This document shows positions 1-7,496 of a DNA stretch of 64,000 nucleotides, in pieces. The notes under the pieces are model-generated. The model was not told the DNA's origin, did not search any database, and worked only from the letters and a program-made list of their open reading frames with translations. Position numbers and translations under genes: made by a program. The number at the start of each line of letters is the position of its first letter. Position 1 is the first letter of the stretch. The stretch comes from Serpentinicella alkaliphila. Its GTDB lineage: Bacteria; Bacillota; Clostridia; Peptostreptococcales; Natronincolaceae. The DNA is taken from NCBI RefSeq assembly GCF_018141405.1, contig NZ_CP058648.1, positions 2,692,502-2,756,501 on the forward strand, given 5' to 3'.

Positions 1-623
1 TCATAATTAGTTCTAATACCAAAGGAACTTAAAGGATCTTTTTCAATAACATTATCAATTTCACCATAAGTTATATATCCTTTATTATTCATAAGAATAA
101 GTCCTGCTGGATTGTAATCAGTAGCATCCGTATTGCTGTTACCAATTAGTACTGATTTTAAGCCCTCTTTGTCTAAAAGATCGCCAAGTATACCAGGTGT
201 AGCCCCATATTCCCCTTCTTTATTTAAATCAATTAAGCTATTTATATCTAAATTAATAATTCCTTCCCCAATAACATTACCTGTTCTTCTTTCATAAATT
301 AACTTATTTTCGTCATTAACTTTATGAAATATTGAAGAGGTACTATCGGCTTCAGCTCTTACTCCCCAGCCAATAGTGGCATAGGATTTAGTTTCGTGCT
401 GAGCCCCAGGACCTCTTGTATTCATTAGACCAATTGACCCATTGTCAATTAAAGCTCTAATATTAGGTAAATTAGCAATATCATCAAAATGAGTGCGATT
501 AACTAAAACTAATATAAACTTATTATTTATAGCATAAGAATCTAATTTAAAACTAAGAAGAATAGACGTAATAACTATTACAGCGACAATAATTGTGCAT
601 AGACATTTACAGGCTTTATTCAA
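1..623 (-). CDS. Exported or membrane-anchored protein of unknown function (partial, N-terminal part)
   Basis: The reading frame is open to the left edge, so only about 207 N-terminal residues are visible. I place the start at a TTG at 621-623 because an AGGAGAG ribosome binding site lies 7 bases upstream and the ireB stop codon is only 2 bases before it, so the two genes look translationally linked. Residues about 8-25 form one hydrophobic segment (signal peptide or anchor), followed by a soluble part containing 'LIDNGSIGLMNTRG' and 'SYATIGWGVRAEA'. Those motifs remind me of large clostridial membrane proteins with an alkaline-phosphatase-like extracellular domain, but I cannot confirm this from the fragment. 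In related genomes ruvX usually follows ireB, so this gene is a departure from the common order. Function unknown. Confidence 0.7.
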   Translation of the reverse strand, partial: MNKACKCLCTIIVAVIVITSILLSFKLDSYAINNKFILVLVNRTHFDDIANLPNIRALIDNGSIGLMNTRGPGAQHETKSYATIGWGVRAEADSTSSIFHKVNDENKLIYERRTGNVIGEGIINLDINSLIDLNKEGEYGATPGILGDLLDKEGLKSVLIGNSNTDATDYNPAGLILMNNKGYITYGEIDNVIEKDPLSSFGIRTNY

Positions 624-625
624 AA

Positions 626-892
626 TTATTCTCTCCTATGATTTTCTAAATAATACTTAATTAACTCCTCTAATAATTCATCTCTTTCAATCTTTCGTAT
701 AACACTTCTTGCATTGTTATAACTAGTAATATATGTAGGATCCCCAGATAAAATGTATCCAATAATTTGATTTATAGAATTATAGCCCTTTTCTTCTAAA
801 GCAGCGTAAACTTCTAAAATAATTTCTTGTACCTTTTTATCCTTGTCCATATCAACGCTAAATTTCATTGTATCATTAAACTTATTAGACAT
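626..892 (-). CDS. ireB: IreB family regulatory protein (UPF0297/YrzL)
   Basis: This 88-residue protein matches the whole length of the IreB family (formerly UPF0297, YrzL). Recognisable stretches are '[16 protein letters not shown]', '[20 protein letters not shown]', '[12 protein letters not shown]' and '[13 protein letters not shown]'. In Enterococcus, IreB is a small dimeric phosphoprotein targeted by the Ser/Thr kinase IreK and lowers cephalosporin resistance; its role in clostridia is less clear. A GAAAGGGG ribosome binding site precedes the ATG at 892. It normally sits directly downstream of alaS. Here an IS607-type element separates the two, and a terminator at 969-993 lies between the element and ireB. 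The threonines near the N-terminus that carry phosphorylation in the studied homologue are represented by T8 here. Confidence 0.93.
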   Translation of the reverse strand: MSNKFNDTMKFSVDMDKDKKVQEIILEVYAALEEKGYNSINQIIGYILSGDPTYITSYNNARSVIRKIERDELLEELIKYYLENHRRE

Positions 893-960
893 ATGTATTT
901 CCCCTTTCTTCTATTTTTATACTTATTTTATCACAAGGTTGAAATTATCTCTATCATATA

Positions 961-993
961 AAATGAAAAGAGCATGAAAAATCATGCCGCTCT
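961..993 (-). terminator. Rho-independent terminator upstream of ireB
   Basis: On the minus strand the sequence folds into AGAGC-GG-CATGA, a T-rich loop, TCATG-CTCT, then a run of T. It probably ended the ancestral alaS transcript before the IS607 insertion; today it would end tnpB/guide-RNA transcripts running toward ireB. Confidence 0.75.
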
Positions 994-1035
994 ACAAAAC
1001 ATATCTAAACTTATTTAAAGTTAGACAAAAAATCC

Positions 1036-1240
1036 ACTCAAATAAATTCGCCAATACACTTTGCTTCTAAAGCACCATGCTTAGAATTTAATTCGTCAGT
1101 AAAGCTATTTCTAGCTATACTGCCTACCGAGTGCTAGGGGCTAATGGCTATTTAGCAAACCTAGTTCTAATAGTATATCTAGTAGTACGATTAAGCTATA
1201 TATTAGATAGTCCGAGTCAGACAATGGGTGAAACTTTTTT
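1036..1240 (-). ncRNA. Candidate TnpB guide RNA (omega RNA) region
   Basis: About 200 non-coding bases follow tnpB up to the right end of the element, where IS200/605 and IS607 elements encode the RNA that guides TnpB. Read on the minus strand the segment holds three clear hairpins: CTAGG..GCTAA/TTAGC..CCTAG at 1134-1164; AGCTA-GAAA-TAGCT, a GNRA-type tetraloop on a longer AGTA/TACT-based stem, at 1099-1121; and AAGCA-TGG-TGCTT at 1070-1082. If the boundary at 1034 is right, the guide would be the flanking sequence just beyond it, beginning ATTTTTTGTC. Structure is seen directly; assignment as omega RNA is from family knowledge and position. Confidence 0.6.
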
Positions 1241-2522
1241 ATACAACCATAAGGCTATATCTTTTAAAATTAAACACACCTACTTTATTAATTTTGTCTA
1301 TATTATCAAAAGACATAGGCGTTAATGAAACTTTATTTGCCATATTAACAGCACTATTAACATCCCTTAACATAAAAGTGTCGCAATTTGAACAAGTAAA
1401 TTCTCTTATATTAGGCGGTTTCTTTTCTTTATGGCCACACATAGAGCAAATTTTGGTAGTGTCTTTTTCATCAACTAAAGAAAAATGTTTTCCACTCTTT
1501 AGCATAACCCACTCCAGTATTTTTCTAAATTCCCCAATATGCGCTTGATTAAGCATACTTCTATGCATAGTTTTGTATTTAGCTGTGTTTTTAGATGGAA
1601 CATAGTTGCCTATTATTACATGATCATAATTTTTGGCTATAAAATGTGCTATCTGATACATTATTGACTTAATTTGTTCTCGTCTTGTATTGTAGGCTTT
1701 ATTTAAAGCCTTATTGATTCTATGATATCTCTTTGATGATGTGTAATATTTGTTTCCATGAATTGTTGTATGTTCTTTTGCTTTTTTAAGGCATAAATCT
1801 CTCTTTGATTTAAGTAAGTCTATCTTTTCGTCCCAGTATTTCGTTTGATAAAGTTTTAGAAATTCAAAGGTTCTACCAGTATTATCAATTGCTACGAAGA
1901 AATTTTTATGGTTTTGGTCTATCGCTATCCATGACTTTTCTTCTTTTTTATTAGGTTCTATTGCTTCAATTGTAAAGATGGCATAAAATCTATCGCCTTG
2001 CTGCTTACAAAGTCTAAAAGTCTTGATTTTAGCGCCCTTTGGCAAAACTAAAGATTCTTTAAGTTCCCCAGTTACAGATACTTGTTTGCCTTTTTCTTTA
2101 CCTTTTTTATCGAAAACAACAGCCTTTCCTAAAGATATTTTTAAACTTTGACCGTCTACCTTAAAACCTTTATTTGGCTCGTCATAATATAGAGAAAACC
2201 AATACTTCTTCCAACTTCTAAATTTAGGGTATTCATTTTGGCCTTTAAAAAATCTTTCATAAGCATCTTTAAGCCTTAAAGCTGTGTTTTTAAGTGGTGA
2301 CGAATGGACACTATATAAAAACTTGTTAACATCCTTCATTTTAGTTGAATAGTTCCTTAGGTTTCTACCGCTTAATAGCTTAAGACTATTTCCATTTTCG
2401 TAATCATCTTTAGTAGCTTGAAGTAATTGATTATACAGCCAGTTACATATTTTACTTTGACCATCTAGTATTAAACTATCTTCCTTTGAGAAAAACACCT
2501 CTATTTTTTCATTATATAGCAC
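1239..2522 (-). CDS. tnpB: TnpB RNA-guided nuclease of IS607 element, atypical RuvC motif II
   Basis: The frame is open from 2582, but I favour the GTG at 2520-2522 because AAAGGAGGTG sits 7 bases upstream; that gives 427 residues. The frame overlaps the recombinase gene. TnpB proteins are Cas12-like nucleases guided by RNA from the element's right end, aiding element retention. Numbered from the upstream ATG at 2582, visible parts are the RuvC-I aspartate D222 in 'WIAIDQN', the zinc finger C379/C382 and C397/C400, and the RuvC-III aspartate D407 in 'LRDVNSAVNMA'. At the RuvC-II position, where most TnpBs have Glu in a 'VxxED/EL' motif, this protein reads 'VIIGNYVPSK' (G325). A relocated glutamate such as E351 or E356 in 'GEFRKILEW' could replace it, or the protein could be catalytically weak. 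No frameshift is present. Confidence 0.9.
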   Translation of the reverse strand: MLYNEKIEVFFSKEDSLILDGQSKICNWLYNQLLQATKDDYENGNSLKLLSGRNLRNYSTKMKDVNKFLYSVHSSPLKNTALRLKDAYERFFKGQNEYPKFRSWKKYWFSLYYDEPNKGFKVDGQSLKISLGKAVVFDKKGKEKGKQVSVTGELKESLVLPKGAKIKTFRLCKQQGDRFYAIFTIEAIEPNKKEEKSWIAIDQNHKNFFVAIDNTGRTFEFLKLYQTKYWDEKIDLLKSKRDLCLKKAKEHTTIHGNKYYTSSKRYHRINKALNKAYNTRREQIKSIMYQIAHFIAKNYDHVIIGNYVPSKNTAKYKTMHRSMLNQAHIGEFRKILEWVMLKSGKHFSLVDEKDTTKICSMCGHKEKKPPNIREFTCSNCDTFMLRDVNSAVNMANKVSLTPMSFDNIDKINKVGVFNFKRYSLMVV

Positions 2523-2556
2523 ATTTTCACCTCCTTTTATTGAAATTAAAGCATTA

Positions 2557-3159
2557 TTATTTAAATAATTTTTCGCTTTCATCTTTTATTTTTTTGATTT
2601 TATAACTTCTACTTCCGTATAATTTTGCAGAAAATACAGTAATTACAGATAATACATCCTCAACTAACTCCTGCTCATAAGTTTTATCCTCAGTATGATT
2701 AATTATTTCTATCTCTACCCCATGAATTAAGCATAATTGCTCAATTAACTCATAGCCAAACCTTAACAATCTGTCTTTGTAATTTATAACGATACGCTCA
2801 ATTTCGTTAGCTGAGATTAGCTCTATTAGTTGTTTAAGGCCTTTTTTATTGTAATTTAAGCCACTTCCTAAATCATCAATTATTCTAAAACTATAACCTT
2901 TCGCTATGCAGTAGTTAGACACATTATCTATTTGTCTTTTTAAGTCATCTTTTTGATCTGATGACGAAACCCTACAATAGCCAATAGTTAGCTTTTTTGA
3001 CTTAGAATCAAAAGACTTTAGTCTTATTAAATCATTTTTGTCATAACGCCTATGGCTACCTTCTGTTCTGTGAGAAGTTATTTTGCCGGCCTTTTCCCAA
3101 CGTCTTAGTGTTTCAGCAGAAACACCTAAAAATTCACTTGCTTCTTTTATAGTTAGCAT
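2557..3159 (-). CDS. IS607-type serine recombinase (TnpA)
   Basis: This 200-residue protein has the IS607 TnpA layout: an N-terminal MerR-like helix-turn-helix ('LTIKEASEFLGVSAETLRRWE', with 'SHRRYDKNDL'), then a serine resolvase catalytic domain from about residue 58 ('IGYCRVSSSDQKDDLKRQ', catalytic Ser in the RVSS motif, then 'DDLGSGLNYNKKGLKQL' and 'KDRLLRFGYEL'). It cuts and rejoins DNA through a Ser-phosphate intermediate during transposition. An AGGAGGTG ribosome binding site lies just before the ATG at 3159. It is followed by tnpB with overlapping frames, which suggests coupled translation. The length is typical (about 200-220 residues) and no key residue is visibly missing. A perfect 13-bp inverted repeat upstream may be an operator. 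Confidence 0.93.
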   Translation of the reverse strand: MLTIKEASEFLGVSAETLRRWEKAGKITSHRTEGSHRRYDKNDLIRLKSFDSKSKKLTIGYCRVSSSDQKDDLKRQIDNVSNYCIAKGYSFRIIDDLGSGLNYNKKGLKQLIELISANEIERIVINYKDRLLRFGYELIEQLCLIHGVEIEIINHTEDKTYEQELVEDVLSVITVFSAKLYGSRSYKIKKIKDESEKLFK

Positions 3160-3189
3160 TTGTTTTCACCTCCTATGCATGTATAACAC

Positions 3190-3228
3190 AAAAACTTACA
3201 CATTATCAATATATTTGTGTAAGTTTTT
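3190..3228 (-). promoter_or_regulatory. Perfect 13-bp inverted repeat upstream of IS607 recombinase
   Basis: Arms AAAAACTTACACA (3190-3202) and TGTGTAAGTTTTT (3216-3228) are exact reverse complements separated by 13 bases. On the minus strand a TTGATA and a TATACA-like element lie in and after the repeat, 18-19 bases apart, so it overlaps the likely recombinase promoter near the left end of the element. It may be the operator or end-binding site for the MerR-like domain. Inference. Confidence 0.5.
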
Positions 3229-3263
3229 ATAAAATTATTTATGCTGTTTTCTTACCCCATTTT

Positions 3264-5900
3264 TTATAGTTTTGAATTAAGGGTATCTCTTATTGTTTTA
3301 AGAGCATCTCCAATTTTCTCTTTATTCTTTCCACCTGCTTGAGCCATATCTGGTCGGCCACCGCCACCACCACCTGTGATGCTTGCAGCCTCTTTAACTA
3401 AATTACCAGCGTGTACTCCTTTTTCAACAATATCTTTTGTTACTATAGCAACAAAATTTACTTTATCATCACTTTCAGCAGCTAGTAATAATACACCGGA
3501 TTGAAGCTTATCTTTTAATGAGTCTCCAAGCTTTCTTAAGTCATCCATTGAACTAGCATCAACTTGTTCAACTAATGTGCTTACTCCATTTATAACCTGA
3601 ACCTTTGCTAGTAGCTCGTCTACTGCCCCAAGAGAAAGCTGTCCTTTTAATTTAGAAATTTCACGTTCTCTCTCTTTAAACTCATTTAATAGTATTTCTA
3701 ATCTAGAAATAATATTACTTGGATTCGTTTTTAATATTTCAGTAACATGTTTAATTGTACTTTGTTGGTCTTTAAGATAGTTATATGCCTCTATCCCAGT
3801 GATAGCCTCAATTCTTCTAACCCCAGAAGCAACTCCACTTTCACTAGTTATTACAAAAATACCGATTTCACTAATGTTACCAACATGAGTACCACCACAA
3901 AGCTCAATACTCTCATCTGCTATCTTTACAACCCTAACTCTTTCACCATACTTTTCGCCGAATAATGCTTCCGCACCTAAAGTTTGTGCTTCTTTTAAAG
4001 ATGCTTCAAAAACTTCAACATCTAAATTTAAAAGTATTTTTTCATTTATTGCTCTTTCAATTTCATTTAATTGTTCTTTACTTACACCTTCAAAATGAGT
4101 AAAGTCGAATCTTAACTTATCAGGTGAAACTAAAGAACCAGCCTGTTGTACATGCTCTCCAACTACTTCTTTAAGGACTCTATGCAGTAAATGAGTAGCA
4201 GTATGATTTTTTGCTGTGTTATATCTATTTAACTTGTCTACTTGGCACTCTACAATATTGCCAATTTCAATAGTACCTTCTTCTACAACAACTACATGGT
4301 GGATTTGATTATTTGGTCCTTTTTTCGTTCCTTTAACTAGTCCTTTAAAAAACTCATTAGCTAAATATCCTAAGTCACCAACTTGTCCACCACTTTCAGC
4401 ATAGAAAGTAGTTTCTTCAAGTATTACAACAATTTCATCACCTTTTGTAGCACTAGATACAACTTCATTACCTTTAACAATACTTAATACTTTCGATGAA
4501 AGCACTAATTCTTCATATCCTTGGAAACTTGTTTTTACATCCTTGCTTAAGGATGAGAAAATATCTTCCTTCCATCCTTCAATATCCTCTCCAAGTCTTG
4601 CATTTCTAGCTCTTTCTCTTTGTTTATTCATTTCTAAGTTAAACTCTTCTTCATCAACAATTAAACCCTTTTCCTCTAAAATTTCCTTAGTTAAATCAAT
4701 TGGGAAACCATAGGTATCATAAAGCTTAAATGCATACTCACCTTTTAGAACCTTCTCATTATTACTTTCCATATCATTTATATAACCATTTAAGATTTCA
4801 AGACCAACATGAATAGTCTCTTGGAAACGCTCTTCTTCAACTTGAATAACTTTTCTAATATAATCTTTTTTCTCCTTAAGCTCTGTGTAAGAATCACCAT
4901 ACATTGCTACTACGGCTTCTAATACTTTGTAAAGGAAGCTATCTGCTTTTCCTAATAAAATACCATGTCTAGCTGCTCTTCTAAGTAGTCTTCTTAAAAC
5001 ATAGCCTCTACCTTCATTACTTGGTAATATACCATCACTAATCATAAAAGTAATTGATCTTATATGGTCAGTTATTATACGTATAGATATATCCGTTTGG
5101 CTATCCTCGTTATATTTTTTATTTATATTTTCGCATACAGTATGTAGTATATGCTTCATAGTATCTATTTCAAAAATAGAATCTACTCCTTGCATAATAC
5201 AAGCAACTCTTTCTAATCCTGCACCAGTATCTATATTTGGATTAGGAAGTGGATTGTAGTTACCTTCCTCATCTCTATCAAATTGAGTAAATACGTGGTT
5301 CCAAAACTCTACATATCTATCACAGTCACAGCCCGGCTTACAGTTAGGATCATTACAACCGTAAACTTCTCCACGATCAAAATATATTTCAGAACATGGT
5401 CCACATGGTCCAACACCGATTTCCCAGAAGTTATCTTTTTTTCCTAGTCTAACAACTCTATCTGGGGAAAGTCCTATAGTATTAACCCAAATATCGTAAG
5501 CGTCATTGTCATCCTCATAAATTGTTGCCCAAAGTTTATCAATAGGCATTTCTAGGTGCTTAGTAACAAATTCCCATCCCCATTGTAAAGACTCAATTTT
5601 AAAATAGTCTCCAAATGAAAAGTTTCCAAGCATTTCAAAGAAAGTAGCATGTCTTGCAGTTTTTCCAACGTTTTCAATATCACCTGTTCTTATACATTTT
5701 TGACAAGTAGCCATTCTTTTTCTTGGTGGTACTTCAGTACCTGCAAAATATGCTTTGAGTGGTGCCATACCAGAGTTTATTAATAGTAAACTCTTATCGT
5801 TTAATGGTACTAATGGAAAACTCTGTTCTACTAAGTGCCCTTTTGATTCGAAAAAGTCCAAAAATAGTTTTCTAATTTCATTTAATCCTTTTTTCTCCAT
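3264..5900 (-). CDS. alaS: Alanyl-tRNA synthetase
   Basis: Full-length (878 residues) class II synthetase that charges tRNA-Ala. The aminoacylation core occupies the first about 240 residues ('ATFFEMLGNFSFGDYF', 'GAGLERVACIMQGV'). The tRNA-recognition domain follows, then the editing domain with its four zinc ligands H566, H570, C668 and H672 ('HTATHLLH', 'CGGTH'). The C-terminal C-Ala domain ends with the glycine-rich 'TGGGGGGRPDMAQAGG'. The start at 5900 is supported by AGGAGG. A consensus promoter lies upstream, and a terminator-like hairpin occupies the short leader between them. No T-box specifier/antiterminator structure was recognised. In related genomes ireB follows immediately; here IS607 intervenes 6 bases after the stop codon, so any read-through from alaS into ireB is broken. 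Confidence 0.98.
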   Translation of the reverse strand: MEKKGLNEIRKLFLDFFESKGHLVEQSFPLVPLNDKSLLLINSGMAPLKAYFAGTEVPPRKRMATCQKCIRTGDIENVGKTARHATFFEMLGNFSFGDYFKIESLQWGWEFVTKHLEMPIDKLWATIYEDDNDAYDIWVNTIGLSPDRVVRLGKKDNFWEIGVGPCGPCSEIYFDRGEVYGCNDPNCKPGCDCDRYVEFWNHVFTQFDRDEEGNYNPLPNPNIDTGAGLERVACIMQGVDSIFEIDTMKHILHTVCENINKKYNEDSQTDISIRIITDHIRSITFMISDGILPSNEGRGYVLRRLLRRAARHGILLGKADSFLYKVLEAVVAMYGDSYTELKEKKDYIRKVIQVEEERFQETIHVGLEILNGYINDMESNNEKVLKGEYAFKLYDTYGFPIDLTKEILEEKGLIVDEEEFNLEMNKQRERARNARLGEDIEGWKEDIFSSLSKDVKTSFQGYEELVLSSKVLSIVKGNEVVSSATKGDEIVVILEETTFYAESGGQVGDLGYLANEFFKGLVKGTKKGPNNQIHHVVVVEEGTIEIGNIVECQVDKLNRYNTAKNHTATHLLHRVLKEVVGEHVQQAGSLVSPDKLRFDFTHFEGVSKEQLNEIERAINEKILLNLDVEVFEASLKEAQTLGAEALFGEKYGERVRVVKIADESIELCGGTHVGNISEIGIFVITSESGVASGVRRIEAITGIEAYNYLKDQQSTIKHVTEILKTNPSNIISRLEILLNEFKEREREISKLKGQLSLGAVDELLAKVQVINGVSTLVEQVDASSMDDLRKLGDSLKDKLQSGVLLLAAESDDKVNFVAIVTKDIVEKGVHAGNLVKEAASITGGGGGGRPDMAQAGGKNKEKIGDALKTIRDTLNSKL

Positions 5901-5932
5901 GCTTGTAGCCTCCTAGCTAATTTTTAAACAGA

Positions 5933-5967
5933 CAAAAACCCTCAGGCCAGTTTTGCTGGCAGAGAGT
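5933..5967 (-). promoter_or_regulatory. Terminator-like hairpin in the alaS leader
   Basis: On the minus strand CTCT..GCCAG-CAAAA-CTGGC..GAGG is followed by GTTTTTG. The hairpin lies between the consensus promoter (5994-6022) and the alaS start, starting about 20 bases into an 86-base leader. It could be the terminator of metC transcription, an attenuator of alaS, or both. No T-box consensus (AGGGTGG..) was found. Confidence 0.6.
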
Positions 5968-5993
5968 ACAAAATTTTCATTCAATTTATTTGC

Positions 5994-6022
5994 ATTATAT
6001 AGAATAACCTATATTTTGTCAA
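5994..6022 (-). promoter_or_regulatory. Consensus sigma-A promoter for alaS
   Basis: TTGACA (6017-6022) and TATAAT (5994-5999) are separated by exactly 17 bases on the minus strand, a perfect match to the vegetative promoter consensus. It lies between the metC stop and alaS, so alaS has its own promoter. Confidence 0.88.
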
Positions 6023-6059
6023 TATATAGCTATTAGTTAGGATTAAATAAATTATTTGT

Positions 6060-7220
6060 CTATTTTTTACTTATTATTTCGTAAGCCTTATTAAATGCAT
6101 TATTAAAATCTTCTATAATATCCTCTATATCTTCTAATCCCAAAGATACCCTTACTAGATTACTAGTTACGCCTAATTTTAACCTTTCCGCCTCAGGAAT
6201 CGACGCGTGGGACATCTTAACAGGATAGGATACTATAGTTTCTATTCCACCTAAGCTCACAGCTACAGCTGGCAGAGTAAGTTCCTTAAGAAATGCCTTA
6301 GTAAAGCTTTCTGATTCCATTTTAAAGGATAATACAGCCCCAGCCCCGGATGCCTGGGAATAGTGTATATCTCTATTAGGGTGACTTTCTAGTCCAGTGT
6401 AGAATACCTCAGTTACAGCCTTATGATCGGATAACCATCTAGCTAACTTATCAGCACTACTTTGCTGATAGTCCATACGTACTTTTAATGTTTTTAGACC
6501 TCTTAAAAGAAGCCAACTATCCTGAGGTCCTAGTACGGCACCGACAGTATTTTGTATCCTATAAATTTTCTTAGCCAAACTTCTTTCATTTACAACTACT
6601 AGTCCACCTATAACATCACTATGCCCACCTATAAATTTCGTAGCACTGTGAATTACTATATCAGCCCCTAATTCTAAGGGTCTTTGTAAATATGGAGATA
6701 AAAATGAATTGTCCACCATTGTTATGAGATTAAATTCCTTTGCAATGTTAATTGCACCTTTTAAATCTGTAATTTTAAGTAGAGGATTAGATGGTGTTTC
6801 TAGATATAAGCCTTTTGTATTTGTTTTTATATTTTTTCTAATTTCTTCAAGGTTTTCAGTATCAACAAAGGTTGCTTCGATACCGTGATCTTTTAATTGA
6901 GTAGTACATGCCCTATAGGTTCCACCATAAATATCTTTACAAACTAAGAGGTGGTCTCCTGCTGCAAAGGTTAACAGAACTGACGAAATAGCAGCCATAC
7001 CTGAGGCAAAGGCATATCCATAGGTTCCACCCTCTAGTAAAGCTATTGTTTCCTCTAGACCTTTCCTTGTTGGGTTGCCAGATCTAGAATAATCGAATTC
7101 ACCCATATTATCTACATCTTCTTGATGAAAAGTAGAAGCTTGATATATTGGTAGACTCAAGGCCCCCGTATGAGGGTCCTTACTACCACTATTACATATT
7201 AATTTCGTACCAAATTTCAT
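6060..7220 (-). CDS. metC: Cystathionine beta-lyase (MetC-like trans-sulfuration enzyme)
   Basis: A 386-residue PLP enzyme of the Cys/Met metabolism family. The PLP lysine is K195 in 'HSATKFIGGH', with 'YSRSGNPTR' and 'ASGMAAISS' as other family motifs. In the metI-metC pair it would split cystathionine to homocysteine, pyruvate and ammonia; gamma-lyase activity cannot be excluded. The frame is open to 7325, but its first 35 codons are antisense to the IS110 left end and are shared with the frameshifted transposase at 25375-27052. I therefore start at the ATG at 7218-7220, with AAGGTGA just upstream. Before insertion the intergenic sequence would have read TGAGGTGATTAT-ATG, with the metI stop TGA inside the ribosome binding site. 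The IS110 copy now separates this gene from the S-box-controlled metI by 1.6 kb and a bidirectional hairpin, so expression may be lost or altered. Confidence 0.9.
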   Translation of the reverse strand: MKFGTKLICNSGSKDPHTGALSLPIYQASTFHQEDVDNMGEFDYSRSGNPTRKGLEETIALLEGGTYGYAFASGMAAISSVLLTFAAGDHLLVCKDIYGGTYRACTTQLKDHGIEATFVDTENLEEIRKNIKTNTKGLYLETPSNPLLKITDLKGAINIAKEFNLITMVDNSFLSPYLQRPLELGADIVIHSATKFIGGHSDVIGGLVVVNERSLAKKIYRIQNTVGAVLGPQDSWLLLRGLKTLKVRMDYQQSSADKLARWLSDHKAVTEVFYTGLESHPNRDIHYSQASGAGAVLSFKMESESFTKAFLKELTLPAVAVSLGGIETIVSYPVKMSHASIPEAERLKLGVTSNLVRVSLGLEDIEDIIEDFNNAFNKAYEIISKK

Positions 7221-7239
7221 ATAATCACCTTGTATAATG

Positions 7240-7480
7240 AAAACATAGGGGAAGTCATTATACATTTTCCTTTCTAGATTATTTTCTATATAATCTTTAT
7301 AGGCGCTGTGGATTAGTTTGTTCACCTACGGCAGCTGTCCCTATACAGCCGACTGTTTCTTTTGAGGCTATAACCACAGCTCTATGTTCATTTGTTAATT
7401 AGTTAGATAACGCTTTGACGTTTTATATATAGCAAGGATACATTTAACATAGGGTTTGTGGAAACATAGCGTACTATATT
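7240..7480 (+). ncRNA. Putative bridge RNA region of IS110 copy A
   Basis: The non-coding left end is essentially the same as in copy B. Candidate guides are TTCACCT (7321-7327, left target), TGAG (7363-7366, right target), TAGTTAG (7400-7406, left donor) and CAAG (7433-7436, right donor). A GCTGTGG/CCACAGC stem encloses the target loop. The RNA start would be just after TATAAT (7233-7238); both RNA ends are estimates. See the copy B entry and the findings. Confidence 0.6.
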
Positions 7481-7496
7481 TAAGGAGTTGATTACT

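Larger units (their letters stand above)
1034..3258 (-). mobile_element. IS607-type insertion sequence (about 2.2 kb)
   Basis: The element carries a MerR-like-HTH serine recombinase overlapping a tnpB gene, the IS607 arrangement. It lies between alaS (stop at 3264) and the ireB terminator, a junction normally free of genes. IS607 elements lack terminal inverted repeats and recombine at a GG dinucleotide. Read on the minus strand, candidate GG cores are in AATGGGG just after the alaS stop (3255-3258) and in GAGTGG at 1034-1035; I chose the ends on that basis, so they are accurate only to a few bases. The right end past tnpB is non-coding but richly structured (see the guide-RNA entry). Both genes look intact. 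Confidence 0.75.

Noticed and set aside
1131-1548. Plus-strand open frames over the tnpB 3' end and right end of IS607
   Set aside because: They are antisense to tnpB or to the structured guide-RNA region, have no ribosome binding site and show no family resemblance.
5901-6022. T-box riboswitch before alaS
   Set aside because: The leader is too short and contains no AGGGTGGNACCGCG-like T-box, stem I or specifier loop.
7220-7325. Long N-terminal extension of metC
   Set aside because: The extension is antisense to the IS110 left end and repeated before an unrelated transposase; AAGGTGA and family alignment support the ATG at 7220. Kept as a separate finding only because its phase is fixed.
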